Below are positions 54,007 through 62,845 of a stretch of 64,000 nucleotides of DNA, piece after piece. This stretch comes from Streptomyces sp. NBC_01283 (GTDB lineage: Bacteria > Actinomycetota > Actinomycetes > Streptomycetales > Streptomycetaceae): the NCBI RefSeq assembly GCF_041435335.1, contig NZ_CP108430.1, positions 3,888,501 to 3,952,500 of the forward strand, written 5' to 3'. Under the pieces are notes generated by a model. It was not told the DNA's origin, searched no databases, and saw only the letters and a program-made list of their open reading frames with translations. Made by a program: the position numbers and the translations under genes. How positions within the stretch are numbered: position 1 is the stretch's first letter; every line of letters starts with the position of its first letter.

Positions 54007-57000
54007 TCAATCGGTGACCTGATATGTCGAGGAGGCCTGCTCATAGAGGCGGTCCACTTTGTCACGCTCGGATTCCGGCCCCCGGATCTGCACGACGTGA
54101 TACTTCCCGCCGACGATCATCGCAAGATTGCGTACGAAGATGTCACCACCTCCCGAACCCTGCCAGGTGAACTGCCCCTCACCCATGATCCGGCCGCCCA
54201 CGTCGATCCTGCGCATCCCGGAGGACACCGCCCAGGTCGAGTCGCGGAACGGCTGCAGCTCCCGCTCGTGCTCACGCTGGTACTTCATGGGGTCACTGCC
54301 GTACTCGTCCGTGCCGTCCCGCCCCGGCACGACGATGAGTTCGAAGTCGCCCTTCTTGTAGACGACCTGGCCCCGGCCGTTCTTGGGCTGCCGGTCCCAG
54401 CCGCTGGCGACGGCGACCCGGAAGCCCTCGGCGTCCTTGCGGAGCGTAAAGCCCTGCGGCACCTCGGGCCCGCTGGTCTGCGGCTTCTCCGAGCCGGGGC
54501 TCTTCTCCGGCTTCCCGCTGGGCTCACCGGACCTGCCGTCCTCGCTGGGCCGGGCACTGGAGCTGCGGCCGGGGTCGGGCGCCTGGCTGGTGCCGGGATC
54601 CCCCGCGGAGCCGGCGCGCTCACTGCCCTTGTTCTCACCCGACTTGGGCATGAAGAGCATGGCGTACGCGACTGCCGCGACGAGCCCGATCAGGATGGCG
54701 ATGAGCAGGAGGCGCCCCAGGGAACGTGGCCGTCCCGTCCCGCTCCGCTTGGGCCCGCGCGACGAGACTGCCCTTTCGGACATGGGAGCTGACCGGCCGG
54801 GCACGGATGCTGCCCGCCTGGACTCCGAACCCATGCGCTCGGTTCGCATCGACTCTGCCCATATGGACTCTGTCCGCGGCGCCTCCGGCCCCGGGGCCTC
54901 TGTTCGCATGGGCGCGGCGGCTGTCGGCCCGGCTTCCCGCCCGCGCTTGTGCTTGTGCTTGCGGCGCCCGTTCTTCCGGGAGTTCGGGGCGGGGGCGACG
55001 GCGGGCGCGGAGGCGCGCCGCTTCTTACGCCGTACGATCTCGCCGCGACGGCGTACGACAGGCAGCCGCCTGGCGTCGAACGGCGGCGCGGGCACGACGT
55101 TCGCCCCGGCCTCCGGCTCGGGTGCCGAGCGCACCAGCGACCGCAGCCAGCCGCTCAGTTCCTCGATGTCGAGCCGCTCGGTGGGGTCCTGCCGCAGCAA
55201 GGACTCGACGACGGGCCGGAGCGGCCCGCACTCCTCCGCGAAGGCGGGCGGTTCGGCGCACACCATCTGGACGAGCTCGAAGGTGCTTTCCTCCGGGTAG
55301 GGCGCGTGGCCCTGCACGGCCCGGAACAACAGGGCGCCCAGCGCCCAGAGGTCGGTGGCGGGCCCGATGGGCGGGGCCAGCTGCCAGTTCTCGTGCACGG
55401 GCCCCGCCTGCTCGGGCGCCCACCGCTCGGTCACCCCTCCGACCACGGTCATCCGGGCATGCCGGGCCCGCTCCGCGGCCAGAGCGGTGGCGGGCCCCCG
55501 CCGCACCCCACTCCGCTCGGCGACGAGGGCGTCCCAGTAGCTGTGGCCGGATGATGCTGGGGGGGCCGGGGGGTTGGGGTTGGGGTTGGGGTTGGGGTTG
55601 GGGGTTTTGGTGCTGGGGCTGTGGGGACTGAGGGCAGGGGTGAGGTGGGCCCCCGTCCCGCCTCGGCTGACCGCGGAGCCAGGCGCGCTCTGGCTCGACG
55701 CGGGCCCGCTCTGCCGACCGCCGCGCGGCATGTCGTGACGTGAGTCGGACCGGCCCTGCACACCGGGGCTCGGGACGTCCTGACGGGAGGCGGGGTCGTA
55801 CGCGGGGTCGAACCCGGGCCCGGGTCCACTGCGGCCCGACGCGGCGGCGGGCCCGCGACCGTACGCAGCACCGGCACCAGGCGCTCCGGGGTCCGAAGCT
55901 CCCGCTCCCCCGCTTCTCGGCACCGCCCCGTGCCACGGCTTCGTACCCGCGACCCCGTACGGATCCAGGATCCGCCCGGCAGCCTCGGCTTCGGCTCCAC
56001 CGCTCCGCTGCTCCGCGCCGTACCCGCGCGCCCCTTCCTCGTCGTACCCCTCGTACCCTTCGCACCCCTCGGCCCCCTCGGCCCCCGCCGAACCGCCGCC
56101 CCTGGGGCCCGGCACCTCCGCGCCGCCCCGTGACGCCGGATCCCGGCGCCCCTCGGCCTCGCTCACCCGCGCCGCGGCCCGCGTCCCGGCGCGATACGCG
56201 GCTATGGCACTGGTCCGTGCCGACCGCGCGTCACTTCCGGGCTCTGGGGTCGGCGGGGCCGGGGCAGCCTCGATCGCGGCGTGCCCGCGCGACCCGCCAG
56301 ATTCCTCGACCTCATAGCTCTCGTAGCCCTCGTTGGCCCCATAGGCCTCGTCGGACTCACTCGCATCGGGTCCAGCCTCGGCATCAGCGGCAGCCCCGAC
56401 ATCGGCATCCGCCTCGGTGCCGCCCCCACTCTCGAACCCCGCGAGAAACTCCTCGGGCCGAGGGTCGTACCCGCACAGCGCCTCTTCCGCCGCGCCCGCC
56501 GCGAGGCCAGTGAGGACCACCCGGCCGTCCTCGCAGACCAGGACCGTGCGAGCGGTGATGTTCCGGTGGACCCAGCCATGCGCGTGCAGCACCCGCAACG
56601 CCGTGACCACGTCCGACGCGACCTCCGCCGCCCGGTAGGGGCTCAGCGGCCGGTCCGCGAGCAGCGCGGCCAGCGGCCTCGCCGCCACCAACTCGCTGAC
56701 TATCCACAGCGAGCCCCCCTCGGCGAACACGTCGAAGACCTGGTCGAGCCGCGGGTGGTCGGGAATCTGCGCGGCGGCCTGCGCCGCCTCTATCGCGCGG
56801 CGCACCGCGGGGTCCGAAGGCCTCCGCGTCGTACGCGCCGACGGCCGCCGCACCGCCCCCGCGCTCACGAACCCGGCCGGAAGCTCCCCTTCCGGGAGAT
56901 CACGCTCATCGAGCTCAAGTACTTCCGCGTCGACGACCTCAGGTAACGGCACCTGCCTGACCAGGACTTCCTGCCCGCTGTACGTGTCGAAGGCCCGCGT

Positions 57001-57081
57001 CTCCGCGAGTTCGTACTCGTCCGCGGGAGGCAGCGGCAGGCGATAGCGGTCGGCGAGAACCCGCCCCGCGTATTCGTCCAC
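54007..57081 (-). CDS. Pseudokinase with large insertion and extracytoplasmic domain
   Basis: The start GTG 57081 follows GGGGGAGG, giving 1024 residues. The kinase fold is recognisable but its catalytic residues are replaced: no GxGxxG loop, Arg42 in place of the ATP-binding Lys, HRNIT (Asn174) in place of HRD, and LTGLA in place of DFG. An APE-like WAPEQ remains much later. Between the DFG position and APE lies a disordered insert of about 330 residues (Gly/Ala/Glu/Tyr repeats and (NP)n). A Lys/Arg-rich region, a span (LLLIAILIGLVAAVAYAMLF) and an outer domain with KDAEGFRVAVASGWDRQ follow. It is likely a scaffold or regulator of its kinase neighbours. Confidence 0.9.
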   Translation of the reverse strand: MDEYAGRVLADRYRLPLPPADEYELAETRAFDTYSGQEVLVRQVPLPEVVDAEVLELDERDLPEGELPAGFVSAGAVRRPSARTTRRPSDPAVRRAIEAAQAAAQIPDHPRLDQVFDVFAEGGSLWIVSELVAARPLAALLADRPLSPYRAAEVASDVVTALRVLHAHGWVHRNITARTVLVCEDGRVVLTGLAAGAAEEALCGYDPRPEEFLAGFESGGGTEADADVGAAADAEAGPDASESDEAYGANEGYESYEVEESGGSRGHAAIEAAPAPPTPEPGSDARSARTSAIAAYRAGTRAAARVSEAEGRRDPASRGGAEVPGPRGGGSAGAEGAEGCEGYEGYDEEGARGYGAEQRSGGAEAEAAGRILDPYGVAGTKPWHGAVPRSGGAGASDPGAPGAGAAYGRGPAAASGRSGPGPGFDPAYDPASRQDVPSPGVQGRSDSRHDMPRGGRQSGPASSQSAPGSAVSRGGTGAHLTPALSPHSPSTKTPNPNPNPNPNPPAPPASSGHSYWDALVAERSGVRRGPATALAAERARHARMTVVGGVTERWAPEQAGPVHENWQLAPPIGPATDLWALGALLFRAVQGHAPYPEESTFELVQMVCAEPPAFAEECGPLRPVVESLLRQDPTERLDIEELSGWLRSLVRSAPEPEAGANVVPAPPFDARRLPVVRRRGEIVRRKKRRASAPAVAPAPNSRKNGRRKHKHKRGREAGPTAAAPMRTEAPGPEAPRTESIWAESMRTERMGSESRRAASVPGRSAPMSERAVSSRGPKRSGTGRPRSLGRLLLIAILIGLVAAVAYAMLFMPKSGENKGSERAGSAGDPGTSQAPDPGRSSSARPSEDGRSGEPSGKPEKSPGSEKPQTSGPEVPQGFTLRKDAEGFRVAVASGWDRQPKNGRGQVVYKKGDFELIVVPGRDGTDEYGSDPMKYQREHERELQPFRDSTWAVSSGMRRIDVGGRIMGEGQFTWQGSGGGDIFVRNLAMIVGGKYHVVQIRGPESERDKVDRLYEQASSTYQVTD
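55568..55604 (+). repeat. TTGGGG hexamer repeat, potential G-quadruplex
   Basis: Five TTGGGG units (55574-55604) follow a G6 run (55568-55573). On the opposite strand they encode the (Asn-Pro)n tract of the pseudokinase insert. Six G-runs of four or more in 37 bases can form a G-quadruplex in the template strand of that gene. Confidence 0.9.
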
Positions 57082-57224
57082 GACGCCTCCCCCGTCCGCA
57101 CGGTGGTCAATTCCGTTCGCCTTACGCCTTGTTGTGGCTGCGTACGGTCCGCAAGCACTCACGATACGTGCCGGAGGCAAACCACATTGAGGGGATGCGA
57201 GATCTCACCGACCCCGGTCCGCCG

Positions 57225-59447
57225 CTACTTCTTCGGCTCGAACGACTTCGTGAGGGTCTGCCACGTGTCCTTGCGCTCGTCGCTGCCCCACTTGCCCGCC
57301 TTGGCCGTGTACATCATTCCGTAGCCCAAGTGGTCGTTGACGACGAACCCACGGTCTATCGAGCGGTACTTCGTGCCGCCGTCGACGTACGTGAACTCCC
57401 AGTCGGCCGTGTTCCAGCCACGGAAGTCGGCCTTCTCTATCCGGATCCGCTTGTACTGCGGCCGGACCATGCCCGACTCCTGCTTCTTCCAGTCGCTCAC
57501 GGGGTCCGACTTGGGGGTGGTGGTCCAGCCGATCAGCAGCTTCTGTCCGTCAGGACCGGAGAAACGCGCGCCCGCGAGGGCCGTGGTCTGGTACTTCCAG
57601 CCCTTGGGCAGGCCCACGGAGAAGCCCTGGGAGTGCTTGTACGTCGACTCGACACCGTCTTCCGGCTTCTTGCCGGAGTCGTCGTCACCCCCGTCGCCGC
57701 TCTCGCTCGGGTCGCCGCCCTCGCCCGCACCGGGGCTCGACCCCGCACTCGCTTCCGCGTCGTCCTTGCCCTTGCCCTTCTCGGCACCGCCGTCCTGCCC
57801 GGCGCCCTTCTCCTTCTCTTTCTCCTTCTCGCCGTTGCCCGCGGTCGTCCCGCTGGAGGCGCTCTTGTCGCCGCCGTTCTTGCTGTCCCGCCCGTCGCTG
57901 TCGTCCCCGTCGCTCAGCGCGAACGCGAGCACGGTACCCAGCACCGCGATCGCGAGGGCCAAGGAGAAGATCACGAGCGTCCGCCGGGGCACCACATCGG
58001 TGAGCGAGGCCTTGGGAGGCGTAGCCGACGGCGGCGACGCCGAGACCGGCCGAGTACGCGCATCCCCGGAACCAGAGCCAGAGCGTGAGCCTGAGCCTGA
58101 ACCGGAAGCAGTCGCAGGAGCAGAAGCGGAAGCGGAAGCGGCACCAGCCGCACCGGCGGCGGCAGAGCCAGCAGCTCCTCCAGCCGTCCCGGAACGCGAA
58201 GGCTTCTCCGCCACTGCCCCGGAACCCGAGCCGGAACCGGCAACAGAACCGGAACCGGAGGGCGAAGCAGAACCGGAAGCCGCGGTCCCGGCCCCCGCAC
58301 CTGCACCCGCACCCCGCGCGGTGGCCGCAGCCGCGGCCTTCCGCACCGACCGGAGCGCACCCTTCAGCCGCTCGGAGGCGTCCTCGCCCTTACGGCCGGA
58401 GTCCGCGGAGGACCCGGCAGGCTCAGCCGTACCCGCCGAACCAGCAGCCCCAGCAGCGCCGCCGGCAGCCGCACCCGCACGGCCAGAGCCACCCTTGCCC
58501 TTGCCGAACCGCTTGCCCGCCCCGGACATCGGCGGCACCGGAGGCAACGGCACGACCTTCGTCGCGTCTATCGGCTCCGGCTCGTCCTTGGCCTCCGGCG
58601 CGTGAATCACGTCGATCAGGAGCGCCCGCGCCCCCGCGTCGTCGAGCCGCTGCTCGGGGTCCTTGGCAAGCAGGCCATAGATGACCTTCTCCAACGGCCC
58701 GGCGTTCGTCGGCTGTTCGACGTCCTCCGTCATGACCGCGGTAAGGGTCGCGATCGCCGACCCCTTGTCGTACGGAGGCACGCCTTCCACCGCCGCGTAC
58801 AGCAGACCGCCGAGCGACCACAGGTCGGCCGCCGGACCCGGCTTGTGCCCGCGCGCCCGCTCCGGCGAGATGTACGAGGGCGCGCCGACGAGCATGCCGG
58901 TGGACGTGATCGACGGGTCGCCCTCGACCTGCGCGATGCCGAAGTCCGTGAGAACGACCCGCCCGTCCTCGGCGATCAGCACGTTCGACGGCTTCACGTC
59001 ACGGTGCAGGATCCCCTCGCGGTGCGCGGACCGCAGTACGTCGAGCACCGCGAGCCCGACCTCGGCCGCACGCCTCGGCGTGAGCAGTCCGTCCTCACGG
59101 ATGGCCTCGGCGAGCGACTTGCCCTCGACCAGTTCCATCACGATCCAGGGGCGGTCGTCCTCGTCGACCACGTCGTACACCGTCACCGCACTGGTGTTGC
59201 GGATCCGCGCGATCGCCTTGGCCTCACGCAACGTACGCGTGATGAGCCGGCGCTTCTCTTCCTCGTCGATGCTCGACGGAAAGCGCAGTTCCTTCACCGC
59301 GACCGTACGGCCGAGTGTCTCGTCCTTGGCGCGCCAGACGGTTCCCATTCCGCCGCGGCCGAGCACTTCGCCCAGCCGGTAGCGCCCGGAGAGGAGACGT
59401 TCGCTCTTGTCCTGACGGGACTGACCCGTCTTCTCCGCGTCCGACAT
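57225..59447 (-). CDS. Ser/Thr protein kinase heading the kinase cluster
   Basis: The product is 740 residues from ATG 59447. Glycine loop GRGGMG near residue 30, Lys52 in VAVKE, HRDVKPSN and DFG are intact. A long Ala/Gly/Ser linker (residues about 320-480) with repeats such as GSGSGSRSGSGSG precedes one span (TLVIFSLALAIAVLGTVLAFAL). A Lys/Glu/Gly-rich stalk follows, then an outer domain of about 150 residues (from SQGFSVGLPKGWKYQTTALAG to WQTLTKSFEPKK). It is the first gene of the minus-strand cluster and divergent from the serine hydrolase gene. Confidence 0.94.
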   Translation of the reverse strand: MSDAEKTGQSRQDKSERLLSGRYRLGEVLGRGGMGTVWRAKDETLGRTVAVKELRFPSSIDEEEKRRLITRTLREAKAIARIRNTSAVTVYDVVDEDDRPWIVMELVEGKSLAEAIREDGLLTPRRAAEVGLAVLDVLRSAHREGILHRDVKPSNVLIAEDGRVVLTDFGIAQVEGDPSITSTGMLVGAPSYISPERARGHKPGPAADLWSLGGLLYAAVEGVPPYDKGSAIATLTAVMTEDVEQPTNAGPLEKVIYGLLAKDPEQRLDDAGARALLIDVIHAPEAKDEPEPIDATKVVPLPPVPPMSGAGKRFGKGKGGSGRAGAAAGGAAGAAGSAGTAEPAGSSADSGRKGEDASERLKGALRSVRKAAAAATARGAGAGAGAGTAASGSASPSGSGSVAGSGSGSGAVAEKPSRSGTAGGAAGSAAAGAAGAASASASAPATASGSGSGSRSGSGSGDARTRPVSASPPSATPPKASLTDVVPRRTLVIFSLALAIAVLGTVLAFALSDGDDSDGRDSKNGGDKSASSGTTAGNGEKEKEKEKGAGQDGGAEKGKGKDDAEASAGSSPGAGEGGDPSESGDGGDDDSGKKPEDGVESTYKHSQGFSVGLPKGWKYQTTALAGARFSGPDGQKLLIGWTTTPKSDPVSDWKKQESGMVRPQYKRIRIEKADFRGWNTADWEFTYVDGGTKYRSIDRGFVVNDHLGYGMMYTAKAGKWGSDERKDTWQTLTKSFEPKK

Positions 59448-59582
59448 GCGTCCCCTCTGCTGCTACCGCTGCTACCCGCGCAACCCGCCCTGACAGAGCC
59501 TCCATTGTCCCTTACTCGGGGACCGGTCTACGCCCAGGGTCCAACGTCCCTCATGATGGGCTCCGCACAAGGAGGGACCACC

Positions 59583-60872
59583 ATGCCCCATTCACGGACA
59601 CTGCTGGCCATACCCCTTGCGGTGGCCCTCATCGGCCTGACTTCCGCCAGTGCGCCGCCGGCCGGGAAACCGGCCACGGACGCCACTCTTCCGTTGCTCG
59701 TCACCCGAGGCAAGGCCCCCGCCGCCGCTCTGTTGGCGCGCGAAGCCCCCTGGTCAACGGCCGAACCCGGAGCCCCGGCCGCCCAACGGGACCGACAGGC
59801 GGCCCAACGACCCCTCTGGCACTTCGCCCACGTCACCCAGCCCACAACCGACGACACCACCCCACCCACGGACATAAACCCAACACCCGACACCGACCCC
59901 GGATCTGACATCGCAACCAATACGAACACCATCTCCAGCACTGCCGCGGACAGCCCCTCCGGCGCACGCAACACCGACGCCGACGCCGACAACGCCGCCG
60001 CCACCCGCATCCGCCGCACCGACCACTTCCGCGCGGGCAGCATCACCAAGACGTTCATCGCGACGGTCGTCCTCCAACTCGCCGCCGAACACCGTCTGTC
60101 CCTGTCCGACCCCGTGGAACGCCACCTGCCCGGCCTCATCCACACCAAGGACAGCAAGGACAGCAAGGACAGCAAAAGCCTGGACGGCCGCACCCTCACC
60201 CTGCGCGCCCTGCTCACCCACACCAGCGGTCTCGCGGACTACACCACCGCCACCAAAGGCCTCGTCCCCCTCAGTCCGTCGGAAGCGGTCCGCACCGCCC
60301 TCGACCTCCCCGCGACCACGCCCGGCCGCTGGTCCTACTCCAACACCAACTACGTCGTCCTCGGCATGGTGATCAAGCAGGTCACCGGCCGCTCGTACGC
60401 CACCGAGACCGCACGCCGCATCATCACCCCCCTTCGCCTGTCCGGCACTTCCTTCCCCGGCACCCGCACCACGCTCCCGTCACCGCACGGCCGCGCGTAC
60501 ACGAGTCAGGGCCGGGACGTCACCGCCCTCAACCCGGGCGTCGCGGGTGCCGCCGGTGAGCTGATCTCCACGCTCACCGACCTGGACCGCTACTACGCCG
60601 CCCTCCTCGCCGGCCGGCTGCTCCCCGCGCCCCAGCTCCGCCAGATGCTCGACACCCGCGCCGCGGAGGGCCACTACGGCATGGGCCTCTACCCGCAGAA
60701 GCTGCCCTGCGGAAACACGGTCTGGGGCCACAACGGCCGCATGGCCGGAAGCTACGTGCGCACCGCCGCCACCCGCGACGGCGATCGCGTCCTCACCTTC
60801 CGGGTCAACACGGACGAGATGGCGGACCCGGCCCTCGAACGGACACTCCTGACTTCCGAGTTCTGCCCGTAG
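59583..60872 (+). CDS. Secreted beta-lactamase-fold serine hydrolase
   Basis: The product is 429 residues from ATG 59583, after AAGGAGGGACC. A signal peptide (LLAIPLAVALIGLTSASA) is followed by a Thr/Asp/Asn-rich insert (about residues 88-140) of low complexity. The catalytic domain has SITK (Ser153, Lys156), the Tyr motif YSNTNY and the third motif in WGHNGRMAGS. This is the class C beta-lactamase/DD-peptidase family; the KDSKDSKDSK stretch is a 9-bp triplet repeat. A D-Ala-D-Ala carboxypeptidase or esterase role is likely; true beta-lactamase activity is less so. Confidence 0.9.
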   Translation: MPHSRTLLAIPLAVALIGLTSASAPPAGKPATDATLPLLVTRGKAPAAALLAREAPWSTAEPGAPAAQRDRQAAQRPLWHFAHVTQPTTDDTTPPTDINPTPDTDPGSDIATNTNTISSTAADSPSGARNTDADADNAAATRIRRTDHFRAGSITKTFIATVVLQLAAEHRLSLSDPVERHLPGLIHTKDSKDSKDSKSLDGRTLTLRALLTHTSGLADYTTATKGLVPLSPSEAVRTALDLPATTPGRWSYSNTNYVVLGMVIKQVTGRSYATETARRIITPLRLSGTSFPGTRTTLPSPHGRAYTSQGRDVTALNPGVAGAAGELISTLTDLDRYYAALLAGRLLPAPQLRQMLDTRAAEGHYGMGLYPQKLPCGNTVWGHNGRMAGSYVRTAATRDGDRVLTFRVNTDEMADPALERTLLTSEFCP

Positions 60873-60899
60873 CGCCCACGCACTGTCGCGCCTCCGGCG

Positions 60900-62606
60900 C
60901 TAGAGCGGCACGATGTCCGGCGCCCCCAGCCTCGCCGCGTCCGCCGTCAGGTCGTCCGGCTGCCGCTGCGACTCCCGCTCCGCCTCCACCCGCTTCTCGT
61001 AATGCTGAACCTCCCTCTCCACCTGATCCTTGTCCCAGCCGAGGACCGAGGCCATCAGCTCCGCGCACACCCGCGCGCTGCGCGTGCCCCGGTCGAACGT
61101 CTCGATCGAGATGCGCGTGCGCCGGGTCAGCACGTCGTCCAGGTGCCGTGCCCCCTCGTGCGACGCGGCATAGACGATCTCGGCGCGCAGATAGTCGTCC
61201 GCGGCGGGCAGCGGCTCGCCCAGCGTGGGATCGGCCGTGACGAGGGCGAGGACCTCTTCCGCCAGTGAGCCGTACCGGTTCAACAGGTGCTCCACGCGCA
61301 CCACATGAAGCCCGGTGCGGGCGGCGATCCTGGCGCGCGCGTTCCACAGCGCCTTGTACCCCTCGGCGCCGACCAGCGGGATGTCCTCGGTGACGCAGTC
61401 GGCGACCCGTTGGTCGAGGCCGTGCACCGCCTCGTCCACCGCGTCCTTCGCCATCACCCGGTACGTCGTGTACTTGCCGCCCGCGATGACCACGAGGCCC
61501 GGTGCCGGATGCGCCACCGTGTGCTCGCGCGACAGCTTGCTGGTGGCGTCCGACTCACCGGCGAGCAGCGGCCTGAGTCCTGCGTACACCCCTTGGACGT
61601 CGTCGCGGGAAAGGGGCACCGCGAGCACCGAGTTCACATGTTCGAGGAGATAGTCGATGTCGGCGCTGGACGCCGCCGGATGCGCCTTGTCCAGGTCCCA
61701 GTCGGTGTCGGTCGTCCCCACGATCCAGTGCCGCCCCCACGGAATGACGAAGAGGACGCTCTTCTCCGTCCGCAGGATCAGCCCGCTCGTCGAGTTGATG
61801 CGGTCCTTCGGCACGACCAGGTGGATGCCCTTGGAGGCCCTGACGTGGAATTGTCCACGTTCCCCGACCATCGCCTGTGTGTCGTCCGTCCACACACCGG
61901 TCGCGTTGACCACCTGTTTGGCCCGGACCTCGTACTCCCCGCCGCCCTCCACGTCCTGCACCCGGGCGCCGACGACTCGTTCGCCCTCGCGCAGGAAGCC
62001 CGTCACCCGCGCCCGGTTGGCGACCTTCGCGCCGTACGCCGCCGCCGTGCGCACCAGGGTCGCCACATAGCGCGCGTCATCCATCTGCGCGTCGTAGTAC
62101 TGCATCGCCCCGACCAGTGCGTCCTTCTTCAGACACGGGGCGACACGCAGGGCATGACGCCGGGTCAGGTGGCGGTGCATGGGCAGGCCGCGGCCGTGTC
62201 CTCGCGACATGGACATGGCGTCGTACAACGCGACGCCCGATCCGGCGTAGATCCGCTCCCAGCCCTTGTGCTGCAAGGGATACAGGAACGGCACCGGCTT
62301 CACGAGGTGCGGTGCGATCCGCTCCAGGAGCAGGCCGCGCTCCTTCAGCGCCTCCCGCACGAGCGCGAAGTCGAGCATCTCCAGATAGCGCAGGCCGCCG
62401 TGGATCAGCTTGCTGGACCGGCTCGACGTGCCCGACGCCCAGTCCCGCGCCTCTACCAGGCCGGTGGACAGGCCGCGGGTCACGGCGTCCAGTGCGGTGC
62501 CCGCACCGACCACTCCCGCACCCACGACCAGGACATCCAGCTCCCGCTCGGCCATTCCCGCAAGTGACTCGGCACGCTCCGCCGGTCCCAAGGTCGCTGT
62601 CCTCAC
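60900..62606 (-). CDS. glpD: Glycerol-3-phosphate dehydrogenase, aerobic
   Basis: GlpD oxidises glycerol-3-phosphate to dihydroxyacetone phosphate at the membrane and passes electrons to quinone. The product is 568 residues from GTG 62606 after ACGGGAGGCAGCG. FAD-binding VVGAGVVGAGTALDA is near residue 27, then SSKLIHGGLRYLE (a family signature). VVNATGVWTDDTQAMVG and GGKYTTYRVMAKDAVDEAV follow. The C-terminal DAO_C domain has VYAASHEGARHLDDVLTRRTRISIE. A regulator gene of the glp system is not in the window. Confidence 0.96.
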   Translation of the reverse strand: MRTATLGPAERAESLAGMAERELDVLVVGAGVVGAGTALDAVTRGLSTGLVEARDWASGTSSRSSKLIHGGLRYLEMLDFALVREALKERGLLLERIAPHLVKPVPFLYPLQHKGWERIYAGSGVALYDAMSMSRGHGRGLPMHRHLTRRHALRVAPCLKKDALVGAMQYYDAQMDDARYVATLVRTAAAYGAKVANRARVTGFLREGERVVGARVQDVEGGGEYEVRAKQVVNATGVWTDDTQAMVGERGQFHVRASKGIHLVVPKDRINSTSGLILRTEKSVLFVIPWGRHWIVGTTDTDWDLDKAHPAASSADIDYLLEHVNSVLAVPLSRDDVQGVYAGLRPLLAGESDATSKLSREHTVAHPAPGLVVIAGGKYTTYRVMAKDAVDEAVHGLDQRVADCVTEDIPLVGAEGYKALWNARARIAARTGLHVVRVEHLLNRYGSLAEEVLALVTADPTLGEPLPAADDYLRAEIVYAASHEGARHLDDVLTRRTRISIETFDRGTRSARVCAELMASVLGWDKDQVEREVQHYEKRVEAERESQRQPDDLTADAARLGAPDIVPL

Positions 62607-62845
62607 CGCTGCCTCCCGTTAGCTGTCGGGTGTGGTCGCGCTCACATCATGCCCAGATTCTGGTCAGGTCCGCTGAGTTCATCCGCCGCCTGTGGACAAC
62701 GCGCGGCCAACACTCCGACGCCTGACACAGGACAATGCCGCATAACGGTCATATTTACTCCTAGTCTGACATTGCGCTGGTCCACTTTGTCCACAGGGCT
62801 TGCGCGCTCGTCCCGCTCCGGCTATTGGGAGGACGGCCCACCGCC

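Noticed and set aside
58602..59582. Upstream extension of the serine hydrolase frame over the first kinase gene
   Set aside because: It lies antisense to a certain kinase; the ATG at 59583 has a strong ribosome site and a signal peptide.
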